Below, in pieces: positions 11,201 to 23,235 of a DNA stretch of 64,000 nucleotides. The position numbers and the translations under genes are program-made. This stretch comes from Parastagonospora avenae f. sp. tritici 18332-5 (taxonomy: Eukaryota; Ascomycota; Dothideomycetes; Pleosporales; Phaeosphaeriaceae), in contig JAFJTR010000030.1 in assembly GCA_022559985.1 (NCBI GenBank), forward strand, positions 124,001-188,000, written 5' to 3'. The notes beneath the pieces are model-generated. The model was not told the DNA's origin, did no database searches, and worked only from the letters and a program-made list of their open reading frames with translations. Positions within the stretch are counted from its first letter, which is position 1; every line of letters begins with the position of its first letter.

Positions 11201-13656
11201 ATAGTTTGAGTTCGCCAACTTTATTGCCTTGCTGTGATCTAGCTTTTAGGAGTCGCAAGTCACTGAGCGGATCATCGTGTTCCCATTGACCAGGCATTGT
11301 CAAGTGTAACTCAACACCAGGCGTCTTACTTAGTCCTGGGGTCAATTCCTCACAGCAGGTCGAGCGCAAGGCGGCCGCCGAATCTACATTGGTGATGTCC
11401 ACGAGCCGATAGTTCCAGCCGTCTGGCGTGACGAAAGCGTATTTCCGGTCCCCGTGCTGATTCGACCTTGCCCGGGCGGTTGTTCGGCTGTCTGCATCGG
11501 TCTGAGCAGAGCGCCTAGATGGTGGGCGATCGTTAAGAGACGTCTCGCTAGAGTTCATGCCAGATTTGCGGAAGAAGCTACTCGGTGCGTGTCCATGAGG
11601 ACTGGTTGGAGAGTCAAGGCTAGTATCGTCGGGTGAAGGGTGGCTCTCATGGTTCTTCTTCCTTGCTCTCCCTATGATGTTGCTGAAGAAATTCTTCTCT
11701 TTCGCACTGGTAGGGTGATCGACGCTGTCGTAACGAGACAGTCCCGTCCCTGGCCGCGAGCCGTCCATACCGTTTTTCCTGTTGTCACTTCGGCTTTCAG
11801 AACGAGTTTCGACGAACGATCTTCCGGAAGGCGGCCCGGATCCTGTGTTCGCGAAGGTCGAGAGGTTGGATTCCGAGCTGTTGCCGCGATTGTGATAGTA
11901 GCGCGGTGCGGAGGCACTCAACCCAGCACTCAGCTGACCATTTGTAGCAACGCGAGCATTTTGTAATGCAGGACTATGCTGCGGGCTTGCTTGTCGATAA
12001 CCGGTTGTGTTCATGGGGTTGGAGCTAAGGTCGCCTGAGGCGCTGGGACTGTGGCGTTTGCTCATGGGCTCCAAATCACGCAGCACCTCTTTGGTATACG
12101 CTGTGCGCGCTGGGCCCTCAGAGAAGTCAGGGTGCGGTCCAAGGGTGGGCACTGTGAAGTTCCGTTGACCGGATATACGACGAGGAAGGTTTGTAGCGGA
12201 GGTGGGCGAATGCACGAGCAATTGCCTGCCCGGACTCTCCTCGCCGTTGCCAGCTGTTGTTGGCGTGGAACCAAAATCCATCCTGTTGCCCAGGTAGGGA
12301 GAATTCTCGACTCCGCCTTCTGTGCCGGCACTGGCCAGCGTGAGAGCTGTATCAGAGCGTGGCGGGACCCTGCTGTTGCTTGAACTGCCTGTTTCGACAA
12401 TGGAGCGCACCAGTCGGCGCAATTTGCGACCCTCGTCTCTTTCTCTGTTCTGATCCCAACCAGTTCCGCTGGCCGTGCATTGCCTGTGCAGCTGGGGGAA
12501 GATGACTTGGTGCATCATAGCCACATTGCCCTTGCTGCCATGCCCGCGTCCAATGTCCAAGAATCTCGATCCCTCGAGTCCCAGCGTTTTGAATGTCTCC
12601 TGCCAATCTCTCGAGAAGCCGTTGTTCGCCAGCCATATCTGCACACGGTCCGCCGGCCATTGTGCGGAAGCATCGTTGGGCGAAATGGGCGCGGCGGCGT
12701 TGTTGTCGTTGCGATAGTATACGCTGCTACTGCTCGGAGGGAGGGTGTTTTGCAGGGTCGCGGTAGGCGGGCCCGGGGAGTCGTGGTTCTGGGCGTCTCC
12801 AGTCGATATGTTGTTGGGTATGTTCAGGTGAGTGCGGCTCGGTGTGGGAGGAGCGTGGTAGCCTGCATTTGTGCCGTACTTAACGCTCTGCACGCTGTCG
12901 AGGATGCTGGAGAAGTTACCCTGGGCGTTTTCAGTGTTCTGCGCATAGTTGCTGCTGTTGTCGTAGTATGAAGCATCGGCGTATTCTCGCGGGTTGATCA
13001 GAGGTGGGATTCCGACTCCTAGACAGATATGTCAGCTAGCTCGTGTGGGAACTGCGCAGCCATTACTTACCTGGGCCGAAGCTGGCACCATCCGGAACGT
13101 ATGTAGCTGAAGTCAGAGGCTCCCGCGGCTGCTGGGGCGGTCGGACTGACGGTGGAGGTGGCAGAGGATATTGGGTATAGAGACTGGGGTTGTAGCCCTG
13201 CTGCGGGTGCTGCTGGTACTGTCCTGGGGGAGCAGCCCAGTACCCGGGCATTGGCATTCCTCCATGGTTCTGGGCTGTTGTTGGCCGCGGTGGGGGGCCA
13301 GGCAGGCGGATGTGGGAGCCCGGATTCGACGTCTGCTGGGGCGGTGGGGGAGGGGGAGGATAGAAGGACATGGCGGACTGCTGGGTGTAGCTGTGCTGCC
13401 GCTGGACCAGGTTCCCGTCGGCTACGGTATGCGCGCGACTTCGGGGACTGTGGGGGCGTGCAGCACCTCCCGGCGACAGCAGCGAGTACTGGGGATTCGT
13501 GCCGCTCAGAGGCGTGAGCAGCGTGTTTGGCGGGGAGAAGGCGCTGAGGTTGTTACGGTTCGGCGACAGCGGCGGCGGCGGCCCGCGACGGTTGGCGCGT
13601 TCTGTTGTGTTGGAGAGACTTGACGAGGAGCGCTGTCGAGGCTCATCAATGGTCAT
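8274..13656 (-). CDS. MAPKKK of the cell wall integrity pathway (Bck1 type)
   Basis: Two exons, 13656-13071 and 13018-8274, joined over a 52-base GT-AG intron in frame, giving 1776 residues. The first 315 residues are low-complexity and Pro-rich. A SAM-like segment follows near 316-375 (VQIWLANNGFSRDW), then a ubiquitin/RA-like segment near 718-800 (KYAFVTPDGWNYRLVDITNV). The C-terminal kinase domain starts near residue 1483 and has every key motif: glycine loop GKGTFGRVYLG, VAIK lysine in IAVKQVEV, HRDLKADN, DFGISKK and MAPEV. This layout matches the Bck1 family, which is activated by protein kinase C and phosphorylates the MKK1/2-type MAPKK that drives the Slt2/MpkA MAPK for wall stress and growth. 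No regulatory site can be read with confidence. The assignment is strong; the boundaries of the two N-terminal domains are approximate. Confidence 0.93.
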
Positions 13657-15032
13657 GTCTCTCTCAGTGAAGCAGCTCGGCGGTGGGACTGAGGCACGGC
13701 GCGGGCATGACGCTGTTCCCGGCCCTATGCAGTCGCTCGAGTCGCGGCTCTACGGTCGCCAGCTGCGGAGCTCTCAGCCTTCACCCTCTATCCCATGTGT
13801 CGGCGTATCGTCGTCGTATTCGCAAATCCGGAGCTGGGCCGGGGACTAGCGGAAGTGTGCGCGCTGCGGCGATCCGAGGCGAGCAGCCGTGTCGATTATT
13901 CGCCTGCTTCAAGGGCGAGTGGGGGATGAGACTGCGAATGGGCAGAGGCGCTGGACGGCCGCTGTCAACGGCTGTCGGACGTCCAAAGGAAATGCGGCTG
14001 CGCGTCAGAGGGCGCTTAACGGGTGTTGCTGAGGTTGGGCGGCTTGGCTTCCGTCGCAACACAGATGGGACGACTGCACGTGCCGTCAGATCCGTATTCG
14101 AGTGTATATGGCCTCTGACGTATCAATAGATCAATAGCAAGCGACTGCAGGAGCACGACAAGAGACTGCAGCCAGCAGCACTTCGGATGCGCCTCTGCGA
14201 CCTGGGCTGCGAGCCTGGCGGGATAACAGTGCACGTCCCCGATATCATTCGCCGTCCCCACCACAGCTGCCACTTTCAAGTCTCCCCCATCCCATCTTTC
14301 CCGCAGTACCGCCTATTCGCCGACCGCGCGGATTGCTGCGTCACTTACGCACGCGGCGGTGCACCACTGGCCGCGGCGCCTGTCGCTCTTCCGTCCCGAT
14401 CGCCCCTGTCCGCTTCCACGCGGGTCGAGAAGGTGGTGTCGACATTCTTCATTCACGTGCTGAGGCTCGCGACGACGTGGAGAGTACCGCCGAAACTTGA
14501 GACAGCCTCATTAGCGACAGCTGCATATAGCTGCTCCTCACTGGAATGCACTCGACATGCCCCACTAAGCCTCGTCCTCGCGTCTCACCACAATTGCCCG
14601 AATTGGATGTGCCTCAATGCTGCCTATCCATGGTATAATGGGCCAGCATGCAGACATTTACTGCACGCCCCTCACAGAACTATCGATGGACTGACCAAAA
14701 AGCTTTCGCTGCGAATTTTGCGACTTCTTATCGTCTAGAGTGCACCAAACCAGTCTCACGCCACCTGGGCTGATTCATCAAGATCCTAACCTGCCCCGTC
14801 ATGCTGCTCGTACTGGCTCGATCCACTCACCTCACCTGCAAGTGACTTTACTGGGACGTCTCCCAACAACACTGGACACGAGGTCGGAAGGTAATAGGGA
14901 GGTCTCGCAACCATGTCGTCATGTTTGTAGTGAACCTTATAAAGAGCAAACGCTCTCAACAATGCACCCATCTACATCAAACTTCAATAGTCCGAACTTT
15001 ATACACCTCCACAGCTTACAGTACTCGGTATT
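13657..15032. other. Divergent promoter region, MAPKKK and pyruvate decarboxylase
   Basis: About 1.4 kb between two start codons facing outward. The GC-rich part up to 14.3 kb contains overlapping open frames on both strands, none with recognisable features; it is best read as the long promoter and 5' leader of the MAPKKK gene. The right part is the decarboxylase promoter. Confidence 0.6.
14938..14943 (+). promoter_or_regulatory. TATA box of the pyruvate decarboxylase gene
   Basis: TATAAA, 90-95 bases upstream of the start codon at 15033, in a normal position for a fungal core promoter. Confidence 0.45.
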
Positions 15033-16856
15033 ATGGCACAGGATCTGCGCTCCCAAGAGATCAAGAACCCGGTCGATGTTGCAGAGGTATGGTCGTGTCT
15101 TTGTGCGATTGTGCGCTAGCTGACTGCGTCAGTACCTCTTTCGACGACTGCAGCAGGTAGGCGTCGAGTCTATTCATGGTGTCCCTGGCGATTATAATCT
15201 CGTCGCGCTCGACTACATCCCAAAGGTTGGCCTGAGATGGGTAGGAAACTGCAATGAGCTTAATGCTGGTATGTTTTACGTCGATTTCCATCACTATCCT
15301 GGCTAACTTTTCAAGGTTACGCCGCAGACGGATACGCACGAGTAAAGGGCATTTCAGCTTTAGTGACCACATTCGGCGTAGGCGAGCTCTCAGCTGTCAA
15401 TGCCATCGCCGGAGCATACTCCGAATACGTGCCTATTGTCCACATTGTCGGCTACCCTTCGACCCTCTCACAGAAGAATGGAGCTTTGCTGCATCACACG
15501 CTCGGAAATGGTGACTTTACCGTCTTCTCGAGAATGTCCAAGGAGATTTCGTGTGCAGTCTCCATGCTCAACCATCAGCACGAGGCCGCTATGCTGATCG
15601 ACAACGCCATCCGAGAATGCATCCTGCAGTCAAGACCAGTCTACATTTCCCTGCCGAGCGATATGGTACAGAAGAAGATTGATGGCGACAGGCTAAACAC
15701 GCCACTGGATCTGAATTACCCTCTCAACGACCAGGAAGCCGAAGATTACGTCGTCGATGTCGTCCTCAAGTACCTTCACGCTGCCAAGAACCCTGTAATC
15801 GTCGTTGACGGCTGTGCCATTCGCCACCGTGCTCTCAACGAGACCCACGATCTTGTCGCGAAATCGGGGATCCCCACTTTCGTCGCACCCATGGGTAAAG
15901 GCGCAGTCGACGAAACGCTTCCAAACTACGGCGGTGTCTACGCTGGAGACGGATCGAATGCAGGTGTGAAGGACCGTGTAGAGTCCGCGGACTTGGTCCT
16001 CAGTATCGGCGCTATCCAGTCAGACTTCAACACTGCTGGCTTCACCGTCCGCATGAGCCAGATGAACACGATTGATTTTCACAGCTACGCCGTCAAAGTA
16101 CGATATAGCGAGTATCCTGGTGTGAGAATGAATGGCGTCCTCGCCAAAGTCACCGCCAAACTCGGAAAGCTCAACATCGAATCCGGCCCAGAACCCAACA
16201 ATACCATCCCCCAGCACGCCCAAATCGACAACTCGGACGCAACAATCACACACGCCTACCTCTGGCCGCGCCTCGGCCAATGGCTGCAACCGCACGACAT
16301 CCTCATCACCGAGACGGGCACCTCCAACTTTGGCGTCTGGGAAACCCGCTTCCCGGCCGACATCACTGCCATCTCGCAAGTCCTCTGGGGTTCCATCGGC
16401 TACGCCACCGGCTCCTGCCAAGGCGCTGCCCTCGCCGCGCGTGAAAAAGGCATCAAGCGCACCATCCTCTTCACCGGCGACGGCAGCTTCCAGCTTACCG
16501 CGCAGGAAATCAGCACCATGCTGCGGCACAAACTCAACCCCATCATCTTCGTCATCTGCAACAAGGGGTACACCATCGAGCGCCTGATCCATGGCATGGA
16601 AGACAGCTACAACGACGTCCAGGAGTGGAAGTATAAAGACTTGCCCGCGGCTTTTGGCGCGAAAGAGGGCGAGGTGAAGACGTACCGCGTGCAGACGAAG
16701 GAGGAGCTTGAGGGGTTGTTTGAGGATAGCGAGTTTTCGCGTGGGGAGACGGAGTGCATGAGGTTTGTGGAGTTGGTCATGCCGTGGGATGATGCGCCGG
16801 TCAATTTGAAGGCGATTGCGGAGAAGGCGGCGAAGGCGAATAGTAGGGTGGAGTGA
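15033..16856 (+). CDS. Pyruvate decarboxylase
   Basis: Three exons, 15033-15086, 15133-15268 and 15316-16856, give 576 residues, the usual length for fungal pyruvate decarboxylase. The enzyme turns pyruvate into acetaldehyde and CO2 with thiamine diphosphate and Mg2+ in the cytosol, feeding ethanol fermentation or acetyl-CoA supply. Visible landmarks: the cofactor-activating glutamate in CNELNAGYAADGYAR (near residue 59, split by intron 2), the paired histidines of LLHHTLGNGDF (near 122), and the diphosphate/Mg2+ motif GDGSFQLTAQEIS ending in NKGYTIE (near 450-480), whose last glutamate is catalytic. The NKGYTIE form separates it from indolepyruvate or acetolactate enzymes less decisively, so a related 2-oxo acid decarboxylase is the only serious alternative. 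All splice junctions keep frame. Confidence 0.93.
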
Positions 16857-17770
16857 GGTAGGACAAGCGGGCTTGGGTGAAGTGGCGTCTTCTCTGGGCT
16901 TGGATTGGGATATGGATGAACATTGACGATTTTCTTTCACACGGATGTGGATCTGGATATGCACGATAGACTCCTCTCGGTCTAATGTACATCAACTCAA
17001 CTCGGAATAATTGTCTGGGGTTGTATCTTGAAAATTTTCGTAGTCATGTGAATTCGCAACAGACTTTGCCTGTTTCCCCAGAGACATGCAGGCTATATTC
17101 AGGGAACTGGATGACGGACGGCTGTCATGATTCGTGCACGTGACGATGGAACTGGGAAGGCAGGCCTGTGCTCTTGCGTGAGATCAGAATCCCGCAGCCG
17201 CATCTGCATCATACCTCGTACGCCCCACAGCATCGCGTCCGATTCATCTGCAAACACAAAACGAACACAACCACTTGTCAGAATATTAGTTGCCCTGCTG
17301 ACTGCACTTTGCATACGAGAGTGGGACCAAATTCGTCCTCAAATTGAATCATTGGCAGCTACCTGAGACATCCCGAGCTTCCGCCTACAACTCTATCCTA
17401 GAGTTCCCTTGCCAGCCTCACAAACGGATGTTAATCTGCTATCCGCCAATGATCGTGTGTGGCTGGTAAGTTTGCGCACATTCGGTCGATGGGAATGTCT
17501 GTGCTTACGCCGCGGTGAGACACAGCCGGCCAGCACTTACACTATTTTTGGATATCGTATTACCGCATTCGGCTCATCATAACGTATTCTGGGCAGTGAG
17601 TCGCCTTCCAAGTCAGATGAGCGGTATGCATTCTTGCTATTCTGAGTCGGCAAAATTGTCTTACGAGCAGGTTTTATTGCACAAGGCTTGACATCTTCAG
17701 TCAAGACCAGCGGTGAAAACAACAAAGCTCCAGCTCTCCGCAAGTATAAACGCCTCGTTCTCCACTTCAA
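16857..17770. other. Intergenic region
   Basis: About 0.9 kb between the decarboxylase 3' end and the next gene on the same strand. Only short unsupported frames are seen. Confidence 0.6.
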
Positions 17771-18808
17771 GTGCTCTCAAAAACACTCAGACTTCAGTTA
17801 TCCTGCACATCGATGCCTTTAGCTTCTCCCGTCTTTCAAGACGTAACGACAATCAACTACTCTCTCGAATGGCCACACTTGGAGAATCCCAGCAATACCA
17901 CCTTTGCCGGGCCCACGCAGATTGACATCTGCGGATGTGGACCAAACAGTACCGAATTTGGTCACATATACACACGCTACAGCTGCCCTGATCCTGTAGT
18001 CAGTTTCGCATCTCCAGACGATGAGCTATGGGTTCTCGAGACACCACTTGGTCAGATAAACTTGCTTCGACCTGCGACAAATGAGGAGCTTCAAAGGTGC
18101 AAGGAGGTTGGAGAGGGAGCCAGGCCACGTGCCTATGCTGGCAAGAACTTCCTGTTGCTATCAGGACCATGTCCCCGAGGTCGCTATCAGGCGCACGCCA
18201 CGCTGCAATACCTCCGATCACTCTCTCTCGACGAACGTCAGCACGTTGAGAACCTCAGTCTGCTCATCCAGCCGTATGAGGAAGATTGCCGCAATGATCA
18301 AGGCGGGCAAGCGTATATGGCGCTGGCACGTTATATTCTTGAAGAGCTGCTGGCTTTCAAGTCATTACACTTGCATATCTGGGGTGACGCTACTAGGACT
18401 GCGTCACGCGACTTTGCGATATTGCTACACGGAAAAGGGATCTCTATCAGATTGAACTGGGACTGGTGGGGTGAGAGTGTGGAGGAATACACAGACGCCG
18501 ATGCGTTCTTGGAAGCCGTGGACACAGGAGTGGTTGTGCAGAGGCCCATGAGGGTGACTGAAACAGGAGGTTCCGGAGACCCACACGAGGAGGATGAGGC
18601 CGGCAGCATTCTGCATCGACGGAGAACCCTTCAACAAGAACAGGAACACTGTGAAAGGGACAATGATGGCGACATAAGTTTGATTGACAATGTCACTCCC
18701 ACATTGGAGCAAGAAAGCTCCGACGGTGAATGGTCAGATGCAACCTGGACGCCCTTATCACCATCGGGTGCGGGTGGAAACGAGGACAGTGGCTGGCAAG
18801 TACTGTGA
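17771..18808 (+). CDS. Uncharacterised protein
   Basis: Single-exon frame of 345 residues; a second in-frame ATG at 17813 would give 331 residues and may be the true start. I do not recognise it. The central part has a helix-rich stretch (ALQYLRSLSLDERQHVENLSLLI) reminiscent, split as ALQYLRSLSLDERQ and HVENLSLLI, of the many fungal F-box-like or DUF7730-type proteins in which a conserved 'fraction-of-hits' segment follows the N-terminal domain, but the N-terminal F-box itself is not evident. Aromatic-rich LNWDWWGESVEEYTD precedes an acidic disordered C-terminal tail of about 90 residues. There is no signal peptide or membrane segment. Length, uninterrupted frame and codon use support a real gene; function is unknown. 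Confidence 0.7.
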   Translation: MLSKTLRLQLSCTSMPLASPVFQDVTTINYSLEWPHLENPSNTTFAGPTQIDICGCGPNSTEFGHIYTRYSCPDPVVSFASPDDELWVLETPLGQINLLRPATNEELQRCKEVGEGARPRAYAGKNFLLLSGPCPRGRYQAHATLQYLRSLSLDERQHVENLSLLIQPYEEDCRNDQGGQAYMALARYILEELLAFKSLHLHIWGDATRTASRDFAILLHGKGISIRLNWDWWGESVEEYTDADAFLEAVDTGVVVQRPMRVTETGGSGDPHEEDEAGSILHRRRTLQQEQEHCERDNDGDISLIDNVTPTLEQESSDGEWSDATWTPLSPSGAGGNEDSGWQVL

Positions 18809-19157
18809 GGCTTGCAGGATGGCTCACAACTCCGCATGCGAAAAGAAGACGATCTAGTTATGACTTACGACTACGCATCTAACGATTCTCTTTTCCATCT
18901 CGCCGCGCCTCAATATCCTTCCAATTATGCGTTTGCTATTGAATATTGCTGAATAATTCCGAATCATGAAAGTTTTCTACGACGTTTCCTTTCACATCGG
19001 ATACACGCTAACGCACAAGAGCATTTTGTGATATATCTCGACTATCGGCGATTTAATTCCTATCGCTCCCTGCCAACTGCGAGGAACGGTTCACTCAACC
19101 ACGACAACGAGGCAGACAATAAATCTCACGAAACACTAATCGATAAACTCAACGACT
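18809..19157. other. Intergenic region
   Basis: About 350 bases between two genes on the same strand; AT-rich near 18.9 kb. No feature is seen. Confidence 0.6.
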
Positions 19158-20837
19158 ATGCCTGGTCTCATGGGAAACAGCAAATGGACACCTGGTGGCG
19201 AGAACGACAAGGACGATGACAACGGCAATAACCGCGACAACCGCAGGAATAACAACAAGAACAAGAACAACGGCAGGGCTCCGCCAAAGCACCAGCACAC
19301 GGGCAACAGGAAGAATAACGCACCTCAATATCAACACAACGTCCAGGACTGGAAGAAGGGCAAGACACCCGCGCCGGCTTACGGTACCGGCTCACGCCGT
19401 GCGCCAGGGCAACATGGCCGTCACTTGAACGATGGCGGACTTGCTCCACCCAAGACGGGACATATCGGTAACGATGTCGGCTACGGCGAATATGGTAGGC
19501 CTGCAGCCATGCCTCCTGCCGGGTATTCGCCATCGAACTATCTGCAAGGACCGAACCTTGCTGTTCAGCCTGGATATGCGAATGCCCCGATGCCTTCATA
19601 CGGCGCCAACTCATACCGTATGCCAGAGCAGCCTCAGCATGGGTTCAACGAGGGCGGCGGACATGTCAGTAATGATGTCGAACATGGATTTGGTAGACAT
19701 TCGGCGCTCTCTCCTGCTGCATGGGAGAAATTCCAGCAGCGAGCCATAGTCGCTCTCCAGCCTGCTGATACGAATGCTGCAGTGCCTGTATACAGCCTCA
19801 ATTCACGCTATGTGCCACAGCAGCCTCAGCGTCGATCTGACGAGGGCAGACTTGCTTCACCCGTGCCAGCTTGTAACGCCCGCCCGAACCGTGTGTCAGA
19901 GGAGCCTCGGCGTCCGTTCGACGACGGCAGACTTTCTTCACCAGTCAGCAGTCATGCCGGTAACGATGAGTACGGGCATGGCAAGTCTGCGGCCAGCCCT
20001 GCCGCTGCACGTGCGCCTTCAACCACACACTCGAACCTTGCCGTCCAGCCTGCTCATGCGACTCCACCGGTGCCAAAGCTGAAGAAGTCGGCTGTGATAA
20101 TCGTTGGGAGCGCTTCGGTTGCGTCGCCTGTGATGGCTACGGCGCCGGTGGGAGATGCTGTCGAGGAGTCTTCTACCACTTCAGTGCCTCGCATCAACAT
20201 CACACCAGCCAGTGCTACTACCTCAACTGCTCCCTCGGGCCAGATGCCACCTGCAGCTCCAGAGGACGTTGCCGCGTCGACTCCAGCTTCATTCCCGGTC
20301 GACGCTCCCGCGCCGATGGCTGCTCCAACACCAGAGAATAACGCCCCTCCGGCTGCTGCGGACGCCACTCCAACCGCGACTCAAGAACCAACACCCGCCC
20401 AAACATCAACACCCTCCAACGCCATAACAGGCCCCGTCCACCCCTTCGCCAACACAACCTTCTGCATCCCACCCCAGGGACCCCTCTCCGACGCAGACTT
20501 CACCTTCCTGATGTTCAAACTGTGTGGCCGTCAGATCAGCGCGCAAGATTGGGCTATTATAGCGCAGCAGGTGTTGGGTGCGACTTTTGGTCAGCCTATT
20601 GTCACTATTGCTGCTGAGAACGCGGCGGTCCCTGTGGCGCAAGAAAACGAGGATGTCTCTGGAGCGCACGCAGAGACGTCGTGTGAGCCACATACACCTC
20701 TTCCATCGTCCGAGACGATGCTTACTGAGGAGCAGGTTGATGAGGAGGAGGGCGAGCCTGTAGTCGTGAGGATGGAGCAGGGTGAAAGGGCGGGGATGAG
20801 TTTGGATGAGGAATTTGGGAGACTTGTGAGGAAGTAG
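19158..20837 (+). CDS. Disordered repetitive protein, function unknown
   Basis: Single-exon frame of 559 residues, not recognised. Residues 10-50 are an Asn/Asp/Arg-rich stretch (DDDNGNNRDNRRNNNKNKN), followed to about residue 310 by imperfect repeats of a unit of very roughly 60-90 residues marked by SYRMPEQPQHGFNEGG, SRYVPQQPQRRSDEGR and RVSEEPRRPFDDGRLSSP, each flanked by GND(V/E)xYG and LAVQPxxA words. A Pro/Ala/Thr-rich linker (about 330-430) leads to the only compact part, PLSDADFTFLMFKLCGRQ and ISAQDWAIIAQQVLG near 445-485, which looks like a short helical domain; an acidic tail ends the protein. It has no signal peptide or membrane span. The C-terminal mini-domain resembles small helical segments of fungal nuclear proteins, but this is only a guess. 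Confidence 0.7.
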   Translation: MPGLMGNSKWTPGGENDKDDDNGNNRDNRRNNNKNKNNGRAPPKHQHTGNRKNNAPQYQHNVQDWKKGKTPAPAYGTGSRRAPGQHGRHLNDGGLAPPKTGHIGNDVGYGEYGRPAAMPPAGYSPSNYLQGPNLAVQPGYANAPMPSYGANSYRMPEQPQHGFNEGGGHVSNDVEHGFGRHSALSPAAWEKFQQRAIVALQPADTNAAVPVYSLNSRYVPQQPQRRSDEGRLASPVPACNARPNRVSEEPRRPFDDGRLSSPVSSHAGNDEYGHGKSAASPAAARAPSTTHSNLAVQPAHATPPVPKLKKSAVIIVGSASVASPVMATAPVGDAVEESSTTSVPRINITPASATTSTAPSGQMPPAAPEDVAASTPASFPVDAPAPMAAPTPENNAPPAAADATPTATQEPTPAQTSTPSNAITGPVHPFANTTFCIPPQGPLSDADFTFLMFKLCGRQISAQDWAIIAQQVLGATFGQPIVTIAAENAAVPVAQENEDVSGAHAETSCEPHTPLPSSETMLTEEQVDEEEGEPVVVRMEQGERAGMSLDEEFGRLVRK

Positions 20838-23235
20838 GGGGGTGGTGATGAGACATGACGAGAAGTGGTGATAGAGGAGGGATGACGGTGACGATGAATT
20901 CAGGGCATCCTGATTGACTTCAAGGAATTTCTCTTGAGAAGTGCGTATTTGTTGAGGCTGCGAGGCTGCTTTGTGAGGTGTGTGATTGATGCTATGAGTG
21001 TGTGTTAAGTGTTTGTGGTTGAGAGGCGTTGGTCGTTCACATGTACACCTGTATACGTAGAGTGCAGATGCGTGCATGTTTCTAACCATCTCCGAATATA
21101 CTAGAGAGAAGAACGCGGGAGAACAGACTTATATGTCTAGTCTTCTTCCCCGTCCGCTCATGTACGTCACAAGGTACAACTACGGCGTCGATGTTGATGC
21201 AGTCTGTATATCCTTGATCAGTTTCACGACGAGGAGATGGTACATTTGATGATTTGAATACAATTAGGCTATAATGAAACTTACATCTAGTCTACGCCAG
21301 TTCCTTCTAGTTGCGCCTGGACATGGTCTGCGTGGAAGGGATGGCTGAGAACTGGTGCGGTGGTAGTATGCCTTGAGCCGGTATGGGCTAGCTTCAAATA
21401 TTAGTGTTTGGTCGATATGATAGTCTACGGTGTCTGCTTTCTCGAAGTCCTATATCGCCCATGTTTTCTGCGGGTAGAGCGCGGATGACGTTTAGACATG
21501 AGTGCAGTAGGGCTGCTACAATAGTCCACGGAACGAGGGCAAGTTTTCAACAAATTACCGAGATACATGGCAGCGTGTGAGGGTGAGCGGCTGATCTATT
21601 CGAAGTACGGCTCTAATTACATCGCTAAGCATCTATAATGCCTGATTCGTGGAAGACATCGAAGCAGACTTCTTGTCGACCCGATCTTTACTACTGTGCA
21701 AGCTAAATTGCGGAAATGCTCGTGGTGACTCTGTCCATCAAGTAAGATGCTATGAATGAGAAGCTAATTTTCTCGCCCAACTACTACCTAGGCCTTCCTT
21801 AAATGTCTAATACTTTAGCTGCAGAACAAAATCTGCGTCGATTTATTTGTTATAGGCTGATGTAGTCAAGCTCCTCTGAAGGATGGAGTATAGTCGAACG
21901 ACTCTGACCCATGCATTCGCGGCGCGCCTTGCGATACTGGGCCCGCCAGACATCAGTATTCATAGGGTGAGCTTCTTGAACGTGGCCTTGGGATAGGAGT
22001 CGGATGCATCATGTGCCCTCTCCAAAGTGAAGGTTTTTTTGGTGTAGCCTTTTTTACCGCCTTGTGGAGGGTATTATACGTACTCTATGAATGCGTAGCC
22101 TAGGTACGCTTCTGAGACTCGGAGCAGACCCAACTCAATCGAACGTTGGATGGAGATGGCGGCCCATATGTAATTGTCGGTATTGGCGTATCTGAACCGG
22201 CGAGATTCGTTGGCCCAGTCGCAACTGTGGTTATTAGTGACGTACGTTAAAAAGGAGCTGAGCGCGTTAATGTACCCATCTAAGGCTTTCTGACAGTGCT
22301 GAGACTTGTACGTAGTTGAAATTTGTTCAAGATACTGAATACACCTGTGTATAGTTACAGTAAATTGCGCAAGCAGAGTGCTCTTCTACAATTTGGCATT
22401 TTCTGCCATATGAGAAGCATTACGATAAGTACCTACAGTTATGCCAAAATAATACGCAGCTGTATAGTTTCCCAAAGAAGATTCATCTGTTCTATAAAGA
22501 TATACAGGCCCCCTTATGTACTACTCGAGGAAAATTCTTTATCATATAAAGATATCCAGGATCCCTTATACATGCATCATAAAGCTTTTAGGCGTACAAG
22601 GCTCAGTCTATGCAACTATACTATTCTACGCATAGATATGATCGATGTTCTGTACCTTTGATGCAGTAGGTGCTAACACTATCGTCACTCAGCAATTGAA
22701 ATCCGATTATGTTCTATAGCTTGATCAAATGCAAGTCAGTAGAATACACTGCGTTCTTGTCGTGGATTTACTTGAAGATATACAGGCTGCATTATCATCG
22801 AGCTCAGTATCTCGTGGGCTGATCCTTTTGCCCTTGCATCACGTGCGCTCGATACCAGAAAAATTTCTCACAGGCATGTCCCAAATTTTGTTGTATTGTG
22901 TGTTGCGGAAGTGTTGATGTTCTTCAGGTGGCGGGGTTGGGTGGGTGCCCCTGAAAATGCTCACGAGAGACGGCAGGTGCACCTCCATCTCCCACATGAT
23001 GACCCCCGAACTTCACCACGCCTTATCTCCACAACCACATATGCAAAAAGGATAATTTTTAATTCTGTTGAACAAGCGCAACGGAGCGAGCAGTTTCTTC
23101 TTCTCGGAACTACTTGAGGTCACCTCGCTGCCCAGTGTTTGACCAAAACTTCACAAAACTGCTAAAAAGAAAGCTGTGTGGTTGCGACAATGACTATCTG
23201 ACTGTTAGCTATTGGAAGAACATAAAAGGCCAGGA
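20838..23235. other. AT-rich gene-free region
   Basis: About 2.4 kb without a supported gene. From about 21.1 to 22.7 kb the sequence is visibly richer in A and T, with many TA steps and frequent stop codons in all frames. Read on the minus strand, 22.24-22.09 kb gives a short stretch with a protein-like look (WANESRRFRYANTDNYIW) that soon meets stops. This may be a decayed gene or transposon remnant, but no end structures, target-site duplication or family match can be shown. Confidence 0.5.

Noticed and set aside
13152..14129. Several 116-150-codon plus-strand frames over and upstream of the MAPKKK first exon
   Set aside because: They overlap each other in different frames within GC-rich sequence and carry no motif; the first ones are shadows of the MAPKKK exon.
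16020..16964. 314-codon minus-strand frame over the pyruvate decarboxylase gene
   Set aside because: Antisense shadow of the enzyme's codon bias; no features of its own.
22323..22661. 112-codon frame in the AT-rich region
   Set aside because: Low-complexity Tyr/Ile/Ser-rich product expected by chance in AT-rich DNA.
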